Source: Pseudomonadota bacterium (lineage in GTDB: Bacteria > Desulfobacterota > Desulfovibrionia > Desulfovibrionales > Desulfovibrionaceae). From it: a stretch of 15,002 nucleotides of DNA. Under the pieces are notes generated by a model. It had not been told where the DNA came from and searched no databases. It saw only the letters and a program-made list of their open reading frames with translations. The stretch spans positions 1-15,002 of the forward strand of contig JAEYTO010000105.1 of assembly GCA_023433925.1 (NCBI GenBank). Reading direction: 5' to 3'. The position numbers and the translations under genes are program-made. Below are positions 7,195 to 14,942 of this stretch, piece by piece; position 1 is the stretch's first letter, and every line of letters begins with the position of its first letter.

Positions 7195-7742
7195 GGGCGC
7201 GTCGTCCTCCGAATCCGAGCCGGCTTTCCCGCGCCGGGGCGCCGATCGGCATGCCGCCCGGCCGGCCACGTCCTCGCTTCCGCAGACAAGACAGCCCGCG
7301 AATCGGGTCGGCGGGAACACGCGACGGAAGCGTCGTTGTCGAGCGAGAGGCATCCGTTCTACCGAAACCGCCCGCGCCTGCCAAGTAGTCTGGAATGCGG
7401 CGCGGGCATTGGATACCCAAAGTCAGCCATTGACCGAAGCAAGGGAGAGTCGTGGAGGACATGCCGCGTGGCCGTGCCGCGCAATTTTCGTACTCGGTCG
7501 CGCATGCGCGTCGCCAGGCATGATATCGCCGCCCATGCTCCGCGGCGCGCATCCGATATGCGGCCGCGACGCTTCACGAGCGCATCGAGGCTCGTTGTAC
7601 CGCAACGCTTCCATCCAAGAACCGTGCCGCCGGCCCATCCATCCGGCGGCCTCCACGGGAGGCATCGCGGGCCGATGCGGCCATGGGCCTGCCTTGCGGA
7701 ACAGCGTCCCCATGACTTGCGGACAGCCGTGACGCGAATCCG
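7195..7742. other. 548-base region without a recognised gene
   Basis: All frames here give arginine-rich, low-complexity translations with no family resemblance and poor codon bias, so I call no gene. The wbaP promoter should be in its left part, but no clear -35/-10 pair is visible. The right part has three closely packed hairpins: GCCGCCGG-9 bases-CCGGCGGC (7626-7650), CCTCC-ACG-GGAGG (7651-7663) and GCATCG-CGGGC-CGATGC (7662-7678). They lie 65-117 bases beyond the methyltransferase stop and could terminate or stabilise that transcript. Confidence 0.5.
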
Positions 7743-8903
7743 TCAGGACCGCGACGAGCCCTCCCAGAGGTTGTAAACGTAGAGCACGCAGGGCAGCTTG
7801 GCGCTGAAGAACAGCACCTTGCGCTCGGTGCGCAGACCGACGTGCTTGGCCAGGGCGGCGTTGCCCGTGAACACGCCGGCCCGGTAGCCGGCGCAGCGCC
7901 GCTTGAGGAAGTCGCCCAAGGCCTTGTACGTCTCGCCGAGCTCGTCCGCCTCGCCCATCCGCTCGCCGTACTCCGGGTTCACGAGCACCGCGCCCCGGCC
8001 CTCGGGTACCGGCGTCTCGCGGAAGTCGCACACGGAGAACTCGATGTCCCCTTCCACCCCGGCCTGGCGAGCATTGTCGCGGGCCGCGGCCACGGCTTGC
8101 GCATCCATGTCCGTGGCGACGATGCGCCCCTTGGGGCCGGGCAGGATGCGGGCCTTGGCCTCGTCGAGCAGCCCTTGCCAGGCGGAGGCCTCGAACTCGG
8201 TCAGGTGCATGAAGGCGAAGGACTCCCGCAAAAGGCCGGGCGCGATGTGGCGGGCCATGAGCGCGGCCTCGATGGCCAGCGTGCCGCTGCCGCACATGGG
8301 ATTCACGAAGTTCTCGGCCGGGTCCCAGAAGATCGCGCGGATCACGGCCGCGGCCAGGGTCTCCTGCATGGGCGCGCGAAACGGGTTCAGCCGGTAGCCC
8401 CGTTTGGGCAGGGGGATGCCCGTGGTGTCCAGGAACAGGTCGGCCTTCCTGTCGCGCCAGTACAGGAACAGGCACACGCCGCGGCCCTCGTCCGGCCCGG
8501 AGTCCGGCCGCCGGCCAGTCTCCCGCGCGAAGCGGTCCACCACGGCGTCCTTGACGCGCAGGTTGGGGAAGCGCGTGTCGCGTATGCTGGGGTGCGAGAC
8601 GGACGAGTGCACGCTCAGGTACCCGTCGGCGGAGAAGATCTCCTCCCAGGGCAGGGCGTTCGCCTCGCGGTAGATCATGTCCGGGTGCAGGGCCCCGAAG
8701 CGCTTGAGCCGGTAATGCACGCGGTGGCCGCAGCGCAGATGAAGATTCAGGCGCATGCAGTCCAGGAGCGTGCCTTTCGTGCGCGCGCCGGCCTCCAGCT
8801 CCTCGGTTTCATAGCCCAGTTCGCGCATTTCCAGGGCCAGGTAAGGAGACAGCCCCTTGGGGCAGGAAACAAGGATCACGCTTTCGCGGGACAGTGTGAA
8901 CAT
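7743..8903 (-). CDS. THUMP-domain class I SAM-dependent RNA methyltransferase, RlmL-like
   Basis: Predicted 23S rRNA guanine-N2 methyltransferase of the RlmL/YpsC family, using S-adenosylmethionine in the cytoplasm. The ATG at 8903 gives 386 residues, typical of stand-alone members and about half of the fused E. coli RlmKL. The short start is chosen because SVILVSCPKGLSPYLALEM is the family N-terminus and GAGG lies four bases before it. Order of domains: an N-terminal ferredoxin-like and THUMP region (about 10-160), then KRGYRLNPFRAPMQETLAAA (167-186), the SAM-binding loop NPMCGSGTLAIEAAL (201-215), ATDMDAQAV (263-271) and the catalytic motif region VNPEYGERMGE (308-318). The usual motif is NPPYGER, so a proline is replaced by Glu311, described in the findings. 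The gene stands alone and diverges from the liv operon. Confidence 0.9.
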   Translation of the reverse strand: MFTLSRESVILVSCPKGLSPYLALEMRELGYETEELEAGARTKGTLLDCMRLNLHLRCGHRVHYRLKRFGALHPDMIYREANALPWEEIFSADGYLSVHSSVSHPSIRDTRFPNLRVKDAVVDRFARETGRRPDSGPDEGRGVCLFLYWRDRKADLFLDTTGIPLPKRGYRLNPFRAPMQETLAAAVIRAIFWDPAENFVNPMCGSGTLAIEAALMARHIAPGLLRESFAFMHLTEFEASAWQGLLDEAKARILPGPKGRIVATDMDAQAVAAARDNARQAGVEGDIEFSVCDFRETPVPEGRGAVLVNPEYGERMGEADELGETYKALGDFLKRRCAGYRAGVFTGNAALAKHVGLRTERKVLFFSAKLPCVLYVYNLWEGSSRS

Positions 8904-9004
8904 GCGGCCTCGCTGGCTTGGTGTCGGGGAAGCGGCCCGCCCCGCGCGGCCGCCTGGATCCAACACATACCCTCTTTCCGCCCCGATATGAACCACCTTG
9001 CGTC

Positions 9005-9047
9005 GGCCTGCCCCGGCTCCGAAGCATGGAAGCCCGCGCCCGCTCGC
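9005..9047 (-). repeat. Dispersed repeat, copy upstream of the methyltransferase gene
   Basis: This matches 5555-5597 with four mismatches in 43 bases, in the same orientation. It lies about 100-145 bases upstream of the methyltransferase start on the minus strand. Confidence 0.65.
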
Positions 9048-9144
9048 CCCCTCCGCCGGCAGGCCCCGGGCTGCGCTCGGGAGAGTCGCCTGTCCGCGCT
9101 TGGTGCGTGCGAACGAGCGTCAAGGCCAAGCCGAACAGACTGTT

Positions 9145-9167
9145 GAAAACAGCCGTCCCGGCTTTTC
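9145..9167. repeat. Hairpin similar to the gpt terminator
   Basis: On the minus strand this reads GAAAAGCCG-GGA-CGGCT, one bulged G, then TTTTC. It shares the core AAAAGCCGGGACGGCT with 2558-2573. No gene ends nearby, so it is more likely part of the dispersed repeat that continues at 9193-9243 than a terminator for a local gene. Confidence 0.5.
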
Positions 9168-9192
9168 CACTCCGCCATGCAGCACCATGCAG

Positions 9193-9243
9193 CGCGCCTG
9201 TTCGTATTCGGCGGGCTATTCTGGCCCGCGCAGCCTGTTGTCC
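9193..9243 (-). repeat. Dispersed palindromic repeat, second copy
   Basis: Reverse complement of this segment aligns with 2451-2502 at about 80 percent identity. The internal hairpin is kept (GCGGGC at 9211-9216 and GCCCGC at 9224-9229) although loop bases differ, suggesting the structure matters. Together with 9145-9167 it repeats the same two-part layout as 2451-2580: a GCGGGCC hairpin followed by an AAAGCCG hairpin. Confidence 0.6.
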
Positions 9244-9284
9244 ATGGGTTGCAACGCAGAGCGTGGAATGCTTGCGCATGCTCC

Positions 9285-9356
9285 ATGAGAGTACTTCATA
9301 CTCATGTTGGTTGATTCAGCAATCAAATGCATTAAACGTGATTGATCCTCCAATCA
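9285..9356. promoter_or_regulatory. AT-rich candidate operator region for liv, three inverted repeats
   Basis: Three dyads follow one another in an AT-rich island: CATGAG-10 bases-CTCATG (9285-9306), TTGATT-CAGC-AATCAA (9311-9326) and TGATTG-ATCCTC-CAATCA (9339-9356). The last two share a TGATT/AATCA core. They lie just upstream of the best -35 candidate for livK, as expected for binding sites of a regulator such as an Lrp- or GntR-type protein; which regulator is unknown. Confidence 0.45.
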
Positions 9357-9374
9357 GTACGCTCTCAAATTAAT

Positions 9375-9403
9375 TTGACCATGCCAGGCATAGTAGGTAA
9401 GGA
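9375..9403 (+). promoter_or_regulatory. Candidate sigma-70 promoter for the liv operon
   Basis: TTGACC at 9375-9380 is a five-of-six match to the -35 consensus at the edge of the AT-rich island. At the standard 17-base spacing the -10 reads TAAGGA (9398-9403), a poor match, so an activator bound to the upstream dyads may be needed. It would give a leader of about 125 bases before livK. Confidence 0.35.
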
Positions 9404-9469
9404 CTACACTGCGAAATCCCTCTGGGCCCATGGTGCGTTCACGTGCCAGGGTTGGCCAGGGATTCATGC

Positions 9470-9489
9470 ATTCCCAATGTACTGGGAAT
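9470..9489. promoter_or_regulatory. Inverted repeat in the livK leader
   Basis: ATTCCCA-ATGTAC-TGGGAAT, a perfect 7-bp dyad, ends 45 bases before the livK start. It could be an operator or an RNA hairpin in the 5' leader; the sequence alone does not decide. Confidence 0.35.
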
Positions 9490-9534
9490 TCCGCACCAGC
9501 GCAGTGCGACAACCGTTTGCTGGAGGATATGTCC

Positions 9535-10719
9535 ATGCTGAGACTTGTCTGCTCGCTCTTCAGTCTCGTGGCGCTGCTGTGCGCCACGCCCGCCTTGGCC
9601 AAGGACATCGTCCTGGGCATTCCCCTGCCTCTTACCGGCGCCCAGGCAAAGTTCGGCGAGATACAGAAACGCTCGTACGAGATGGCCGCGCAGGAGATCA
9701 ACGCCGCCGGCGGCATCAAGGGCGATAAGCTCGTGTTCCGCTTCGAGGACTCTCAAGGTAAGCCCGAGGTCGCTCGTTCCATCGTCGAGAAGCTCATCGA
9801 CGTGGGCAAGCAGCCGGTCATCGTGGGCGAGTATACGTCGAGCTGCGCCAAGGCCGTGGCCGCCGTGTCCGAGGAGCGCAAGACGCCCTACGTGGTCGTG
9901 GCCAGCGCCGCGGACGAGATCACGCAGCAGAACTACAAGTACGTCTTCCGCATCAACCCGTCCAACGCCTATTACGCCACCGGACTGATGGGCTACCTGG
10001 CCGAGGTGGTCAAGCCCAAGACCATGGTCATCCTCTACGAAAGCTCCGACTTCGGCACCTCCGGCGCCGACGAGATGGCCAAGAGCGCCAAGCAGGTCGG
10101 CATCAAGGTGCTCATGAACGAGAGATACGAGAAGGGCGCCGTGGACTTCAAGCCCGTCCTCTCGCAAGTCAAGCGCGTCAATCCCGACATGATCTACATG
10201 GTCTCCTATGTCATGGACGCCGCCCTGCTCATGCGCCAGATCAAGGAGCTGCGCATCGACGCCAAGCTCTTCGCCGGCGGCGCGGCGGGTTTCGCCATCC
10301 CCGAGTTCATCGATAACGCCAAGGAGGCCTCCGAGCTGGTGGTCACCGCCACCCTGTGGAGCCCCCAGGTCAAGTACCCGGGCGCCAAGGCGTACGCCGA
10401 CAAGTACAAGGCCGCCCAAGGCGACTTCCCGTCCTACCACGGCGCCCTGGCCTACAGCGCCGCGTACGTGCTCGCCGACGCCCTGGGCCGCGCCAAGAGC
10501 CTGACCGCCGACGACATCCGCGACGCCCTCAAGGCCACGGACATGCTGACCGCCTTCGGTCCGGTCAAATTCCAGGACAAGGATGGCTACCAGAACCAGA
10601 ACTTCCTGGAGACGCTCGTGCTCCAGGTGATCGACGGCAAGCACGAGACCATCTGGCCGCAAAGCATGGCCAGCGCCAAGTACGTCTATCCGATTCCGCG
10701 CTGGCGCGAACGCAAGTAG
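9535..10719 (+). CDS. livK: Branched-chain amino acid ABC transporter, periplasmic binding protein
   Basis: Periplasmic type I solute-binding protein that captures the substrate for the LivHMGF importer. The second of two closely spaced in-frame ATGs is chosen: GGAGG lies eight bases before it but only two before the first (9529). The protein has 394 residues. Residues 1-22 form a Sec signal peptide ending ATPALA, with cleavage before KDIV. The mature protein starts in family fashion with IVLGIPLPLTGAQAKFGE and EINAAGGIKGDKL, then VGEYTSSCAKAVAAVSEE (about 102-119), the hinge-proximal ligand-binding stretch of this family. A second lobe follows from about 170 (TMVILYESSDFGTSGAD). The family binds Leu/Ile/Val but also amides, urea or aromatic compounds, so specificity is inferred from the operon. 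It is first in the operon, 21 bases before livH. Confidence 0.92.
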   Translation: MLRLVCSLFSLVALLCATPALAKDIVLGIPLPLTGAQAKFGEIQKRSYEMAAQEINAAGGIKGDKLVFRFEDSQGKPEVARSIVEKLIDVGKQPVIVGEYTSSCAKAVAAVSEERKTPYVVVASAADEITQQNYKYVFRINPSNAYYATGLMGYLAEVVKPKTMVILYESSDFGTSGADEMAKSAKQVGIKVLMNERYEKGAVDFKPVLSQVKRVNPDMIYMVSYVMDAALLMRQIKELRIDAKLFAGGAAGFAIPEFIDNAKEASELVVTATLWSPQVKYPGAKAYADKYKAAQGDFPSYHGALAYSAAYVLADALGRAKSLTADDIRDALKATDMLTAFGPVKFQDKDGYQNQNFLETLVLQVIDGKHETIWPQSMASAKYVYPIPRWRERK

Positions 10720-10740
10720 GGACCTAGGGGGTACGGGTCG

Positions 10741-11667
10741 ATGTGGATACATATTGAAGTTTTTCTCCAGACACTCATCGCGGGCGTCATGCTCGGGGGC
10801 CTCTACGCCCTTATCGGCCTCGGCATGACGCTCATCCTGGGCGTCATGAAGATCATCAACCTGGCCCACGGCCAGCTCATGATGGTCGCCATGTACATCG
10901 CCTTCTGGCTCTTCACGCTGTACGGCCTCGACCCGTACCTCTCCCTGCTCGTGGCGCCGCCGATCCTGTTCGTCGTCGGAGTCCTGCTCCAGAAGACGCT
11001 CATCAACCCGGTGCTCAGGGTGGACTCCATCCTGCCTCACAACCAGGTCATCCTCATGGTCGGCATCGGCCTGGTGCTCCAGAACCTGGCGACCATCTTC
11101 TTTACCTCGGACTACCGCTCCACGCCCGTGGATTACGCCACCTCGGCCTTCTACCTGAGCGACTACTGGGCCGACGCGCCCTTCGAGCTCTCGCTCTCCC
11201 TGCCCTGGGGCGTGTCCTTCCTCCTCGCCGTGGCCATCACCACGGCCCTGTGGTTCTTCCTGGCCAGGACCGACACCGGGCGCTCCATCCGCGCCACGGC
11301 CCAGGACCGCGACGCGGCCATGCTCATGGGCGTGGACGTCCAGAGCATGCGCGTCATCACCTTCGGCCTGGGCTCGGCCCTGGTCGCCGCGGCCGGCTGC
11401 CTGTTCCTGCCCATCTATTATCTCTTCCCGGCGCTCGGCTCGCAGTTCACGCTCATCGCCTTCGTCATCACCATCCTCGGAGGCCTGGGCTCGACCATGG
11501 GCGCCATCCTCGGCGGGCTCATCCTGGGCGTGTTCGAATCGCTCACCGCCACGTACGCCGGAATGGGCTGGGCCCCGGCCGGACGATTCGTCATCTTCGT
11601 GGCCGCGCTCGTGTTCCTTCCGGGCGGCGTGGCCTCACTTCTCAAGAGCAGGAAGCTGAGCCGATGA
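10741..11667 (+). CDS. livH: Branched-chain amino acid ABC transporter permease LivH
   Basis: Inner-membrane permease, 308 residues, the usual LivH length, with about eight hydrophobic helices. Hallmarks are the N-terminal GLGMTLILGVMKIINLAHGQ (about 23-42) and the C-terminal cytoplasmic loop ILGGLGSTMGAILGGLILGV (about 243-262), where the ATPase docks. An AGGGGG ribosome-binding site sits nine bases before the ATG at 10741. It should form a heterodimeric channel with LivM, whose start codon overlaps the LivH stop as ATGA, the classic mark of translational coupling and matched subunit amounts. Confidence 0.94.
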   Translation: MWIHIEVFLQTLIAGVMLGGLYALIGLGMTLILGVMKIINLAHGQLMMVAMYIAFWLFTLYGLDPYLSLLVAPPILFVVGVLLQKTLINPVLRVDSILPHNQVILMVGIGLVLQNLATIFFTSDYRSTPVDYATSAFYLSDYWADAPFELSLSLPWGVSFLLAVAITTALWFFLARTDTGRSIRATAQDRDAAMLMGVDVQSMRVITFGLGSALVAAAGCLFLPIYYLFPALGSQFTLIAFVITILGGLGSTMGAILGGLILGVFESLTATYAGMGWAPAGRFVIFVAALVFLPGGVASLLKSRKLSR

Positions 11668-12626
11668 AACGCTACGCACCATACCTGGTCCTGGCGGCGC
11701 TCGCCCTGCTGCCGTTTTTCGGGCTGAACACCTACCTCATGCACATCATCATCCTGTCGGTGATGTGGACCGTGGCCGGCATCGCCTGGAACCTGCTCGG
11801 CGGCTACTGCGGACAGGTCTCCTTCGGACACGCGGCCTTCTTCGGCATGGGCGCCTACTCGGGCGGACTGCTGGCCGTCCACTTCGGGGCCTCGCCCTGG
11901 TGGGGCCTGCTCCTGGCCATCCCGACCTCGGCGCTCGTCGCGCTGATCATGGGCTCCATTGTGCTCCGGCTGCGCGGCCCGTACTTCGTCCTGGCCACCC
12001 TGGCCATCGGCGAGGTCATGCGCATCATGGCCGAGAACCTGACCGGCCTGACCAAGGGCACGCTGGGCATCATGATCACGCGCACCTGGGTGGACAAGCT
12101 GCCCTACTACTACGTCATCCTGGCCCTCGCCGCGCTGGCCTTCCTCGTCAGCCGCGTCATCGTCCGCTCGCGGCTGGGCTACTACTTCGTGGCCATCCGC
12201 GAGGACCAGGACGCGGCCGAGTCCATGGGCATCCCGACCACGCTCTACAAGACCATCGCCCTGACCGTGAGCGCCATGCTCACGGGCCTGGCCGGCGCGT
12301 TCTACACGAGCTACATGGGCTACATCGACCCGCAGGTGGTCTTCTCGCTGGGCGACATCTCCATCCTCATCATCATGGTCGTCATGGTCGGCGGCGTGGC
12401 CACGGAATGGGGCCCGGCCGTGGGCTCGGTGATCATGGTCCTGCTCGCCGAGGCCATCCGCTCCATCCCGACGCTGGGCGTGGCCCACCAGACGCTCTTC
12501 GGCATCCTGCTCATTGTCATCATCATCTACCTGCCCAACGGCCTGGTGGGCGATCTGCCGGCCGTCCTGCGGCGGCTCATGTCGGGCCGGCAGTCCAAGA
12601 CGGCGCCGGCCAAGGAGGTCGCCTAG
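11664..12626 (+). CDS. livM: Branched-chain amino acid ABC transporter permease LivM
   Basis: Second inner-membrane permease, 320 residues. The chosen ATG at 11664 overlaps the livH stop by four bases and begins MKRYAPYLVLAALALLPFF, a membrane segment; a far longer upstream frame is the livH gene read in another frame. Family signatures are AWNLLGGYCGQVSFGHAAFF (about 40-59) and the loop DQDAAESMGI (about 185-194), followed by VGGVATEWGPAVGSV (about 245-259), where LivM proteins contact the ATPase. The C-terminal tail after about residue 300 is basic and cytoplasmic. It abuts livG, whose ATG follows the stop codon directly. Confidence 0.94.
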   Translation: MKRYAPYLVLAALALLPFFGLNTYLMHIIILSVMWTVAGIAWNLLGGYCGQVSFGHAAFFGMGAYSGGLLAVHFGASPWWGLLLAIPTSALVALIMGSIVLRLRGPYFVLATLAIGEVMRIMAENLTGLTKGTLGIMITRTWVDKLPYYYVILALAALAFLVSRVIVRSRLGYYFVAIREDQDAAESMGIPTTLYKTIALTVSAMLTGLAGAFYTSYMGYIDPQVVFSLGDISILIIMVVMVGGVATEWGPAVGSVIMVLLAEAIRSIPTLGVAHQTLFGILLIVIIIYLPNGLVGDLPAVLRRLMSGRQSKTAPAKEVA

Positions 12627-13341
12627 ATGGGCATGCTCGACGTTCAGAACATCTCCATGTTCTTCGGCGGCCTGGCCGCCCTGTCCAAGGTCACCTTCGA
12701 CGTGCGCCAGGGCGAGATCCTGGCCCTCATCGGACCAAACGGAGCGGGCAAGACCACGCTCTTCAACTGCGTGAACGGCTTCTACAAGCCCTCCATCGGC
12801 GAGGTCAGCTTCAAGGGCCAGCGCATCTCGGGGCTCAAGCCGCACCAGGTCTGCCGCTTGGGCGTCGCGCGCACCTTCCAGGTGGTCAAGCCGCTCCAGC
12901 GCATGTCGGTCTTCGATAACGTGCTCGCCTCGGCCTTCCTGCGCAACCCCACGCGCGCCTCGGCCTCGGCCGTGGCCGAGGAGATGCTCCACTTCACGGG
13001 GCTGTGGGATGACAAGGACATGCTCTCCAAGGGCCTGCCGCTAGGCAAGCGCAAGCGCCTGGAGATCGCCCGCGCCCTGGCCACCCAGCCCGAGTTCCTT
13101 CTCCTGGACGAGTCCTTCGCGGGCCTCAACCCCGCCGAGCTGGACGTGTCCATCGAGATCATCAAGGGCATCAAGGCCAGGGGCATCACCATCATGATCA
13201 TCGAGCACCACATGAAGGTCATCATGTCCATCTCGGACAGGATCGTGGTGCTCAATTACGGCCAGAAGATCGCCGAGGGCACGCCGGCCGAGATCGGTCA
13301 AAACGCCCAGGTGGTCGAGGCCTACCTCGGGGAGGCGCACG

Positions 13342-13349
<8 letters not shown>
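12627..13349 (+). CDS. livG: Branched-chain amino acid ABC transporter ATPase LivG
   Basis: Cytoplasmic nucleotide-binding subunit, 240 residues, that with LivF drives import by ATP hydrolysis. Walker A is GPNGAGKTT (36-44), Walker B ends at LLLDES with Asp161 and catalytic Glu162, and the switch histidine is His194 in IIEHHM. The ABC signature reads LPLGKRKRLE (138-147) instead of LSGGQ, a departure in the direction known for LivG proteins, which often have LPYGQQRRLE-like forms. The ATG follows the livM stop with no gap and its AAGGAGG lies inside the end of livM eight bases upstream, so translation is coupled. The gene overlaps livF by eight bases. Confidence 0.95.
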
Positions 13350-14043
<694 letters not shown>

Positions 14044-14046
<3 letters not shown>

Positions 14047-14171
14047 AGCAGTTTGACATTGAGACGCTCGCTCCGGCGTTGACGGCGCAAGTGAATCGCG
14101 TCCACGCCTGCGCGGCGGCAAGCCATGCCGACGCATGGCTTGCAGAGCATTTTCAAGAGCAAAATGCTCTA
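14044..14171. repeat. MITE-like or REP-like palindromic element between livF and the CBS gene
   Basis: The spacer is bounded by imperfect terminal inverted repeats: AGAGCAGTTTG right after the livF stop and CAAAATGCTCT at the other end, both flanked by TA (14044-14045 and 14170-14171). Inside lie two perfect hairpins: GCAAGCCATGC-CGAC-GCATGGCTTGC (14118-14143) and AGAGCATTTT-CAAGAGC-AAAATGCTCT (14144-14170). Small size, terminal inverted repeats and TA flanks resemble a miniature element of the IS630/Tc1 kind, but a REP-like repeat is equally possible without genome-wide copies to compare. The first hairpin may also slow or end liv transcripts. Confidence 0.5.
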
Positions 14172-14194
14172 AACCATACCAAGGGAGCGCTCAT

Positions 14195-14836
14195 ATGCTC
14201 GTGAAAGACTGGATGACCTCACCCGTGCACACAGTGCGTCCCGAGGACAACATCTCGGACGCGGCGTTCCTCATGCGCGAGAAGAAGATCAAGCATCTGC
14301 CCGTGGCGACCGGGGCCAAGCTCGTCGGCATCCTCTCCGACCGGGACATCAAGGAATACCTTCCGTCCAAGGGCACGTCGCTGGACGTGTACGAGCTCAA
14401 TTACCTCCTGGCCAAGACCAAGGTCTCGAGCGTCATGCGCCAGCCCGTGCAAACGGCGGCCCCCCATACGCCCGTGGAGGAGGCGGCCATGATCCTCCAC
14501 GACCGGAACATCGGCTGTCTGCCGGTGGTCGAGGACGGCAAGCTCGTGGGCATCATCTCGGACAAGGACATCTTCAAGGTCCTCGTCGAGATCACCGGCG
14601 TGCGCAACGGCGGCCGGCGCTTCACCTTCGTGCTCGACGACAAGCCCGGCTCCATCAAGGAAGTGGCCGACGTCATCCGCGCCAAGGGCTACCGCCTGCT
14701 GAACATCATGTCCTCAAGCGAGAAATCCGCGCCGGGCACGCGCTACGTGGTCATCCGCACGCGCGGCGACGGCGACTACCAGGGACTGCTCGCGGTTCTG
14801 AAGAACAGCGACTATCATCTGGTGCATTCCATCTAG
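14195..14836 (+). CDS. Two-CBS-domain plus ACT-domain protein, AcuB-like
   Basis: Predicted cytoplasmic ligand-sensing regulator of 213 residues. Two CBS domains (about 1-55 and 77-130) form a Bateman module, a class that usually binds adenine nucleotides: MLVKDWMTSPVHTVRPEDNI with GILSDRDIKEYL, and VSSVMRQPVQTAAPHTPVEE with GIISDKDIFKVL. The C-terminal part (about 143-213), starting RFTFVLDDKPGSIKEVADVI, is an ACT domain, which commonly binds amino acids. No DNA-binding or enzyme domain is seen. The ATG at 14195 has AGGGAG seven bases upstream; it is chosen over an in-frame start at 14135, which lies inside the palindromic element. Following liv on the same strand by 148 bases, it may sense the amino acids the importer brings in. 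That link is inference; AcuB-like proteins are poorly characterised. Confidence 0.85.
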   Translation: MLVKDWMTSPVHTVRPEDNISDAAFLMREKKIKHLPVATGAKLVGILSDRDIKEYLPSKGTSLDVYELNYLLAKTKVSSVMRQPVQTAAPHTPVEEAAMILHDRNIGCLPVVEDGKLVGIISDKDIFKVLVEITGVRNGGRRFTFVLDDKPGSIKEVADVIRAKGYRLLNIMSSSEKSAPGTRYVVIRTRGDGDYQGLLAVLKNSDYHLVHSI

Positions 14837-14942
14837 CGCGTTTTGCAAATCACCTGAGAGAGGGCGCCGCCCTCTCTCAGGCTCTCTCTCCCCCGCCAGG
14901 GGATGATCCCCCATGGCCCTCCATTTCATTTGCAAGCTGCTC
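14834..14942. repeat. Second palindromic intergenic element, after the CBS-ACT gene
   Basis: Beginning at the CBS gene stop codon, TAGCGCGTTTTGCAAAT at the left is mirrored by ATTTGCAAGCTGCTCT at the right (TTGCAAAT 14843-14850 against ATTTGCAA 14929-14936). The ends resemble the terminal repeats of the element after livF (AGAGCA then TTTG). The interior carries the long hairpin at 14853-14881 and CCCCCGCCAGGGG further on. A related element family is likely but not proven from two copies. Confidence 0.4.
14853..14881 (+). terminator. Strong hairpin after the CBS-ACT gene
   Basis: CCTGAGAGAGGGC-GCC-GCCCTCTCTCAGG is a perfect 13-bp stem with a 3-base loop beginning 16 bases after the stop codon. 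What follows is pyrimidine-rich (CTCTCTCCCCC) rather than a T-run. It probably ends the liv/CBS transcript or blocks exonucleases, and also stands between this unit and the CRISPR repeat. Confidence 0.55.

Larger units (their letters stand above)
8904..9534. other. Intergenic control and repeat region between the methyltransferase and livK
   Basis: This 631-base divergent intergenic stretch contains no supported gene. Its left two thirds is GC-rich and holds copies of two dispersed repeats (9005-9047 and 9193-9243) and a hairpin (9145-9167). The right part turns abruptly AT-rich at about 9285-9376 and carries inverted repeats and a candidate promoter for liv, listed separately. No clear promoter for the methyltransferase gene is visible next to 8903. 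Confidence 0.6.

Noticed and set aside
7187..7732. Plus-strand frame of 181 codons in the gap between wbaP and the methyltransferase gene
   Set aside because: Arginine-rich, no codon bias at third positions, no ribosome-binding site and no recognisable domain.
8809..9279. Minus-strand frame of 156 codons reaching into the intergenic region before livK
   Set aside because: It is a translation of dispersed repeats and of the methyltransferase 5' end out of frame; no protein family is apparent.
9431..9448. Sigma-54-like TGGCACG motif on the minus strand inside a TGGTGCG/CGTGCCA dyad
   Set aside because: The -12 half reads CGCA rather than TTGCA, and it would point away from livK at more than 500 bases from the methyltransferase gene.
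9439..11040. Minus-strand open frame of 533 codons opposite livK and livH
   Set aside because: Its composition is His/Asp/Gly/Leu-rich, as in an antisense shadow, and the plus strand carries clear LivK and LivH sequence.
11418..12992. Minus-strand open frame of 524 codons opposite livM and livG
   Set aside because: Same reason: low-complexity antisense shadow of two well-recognised genes.
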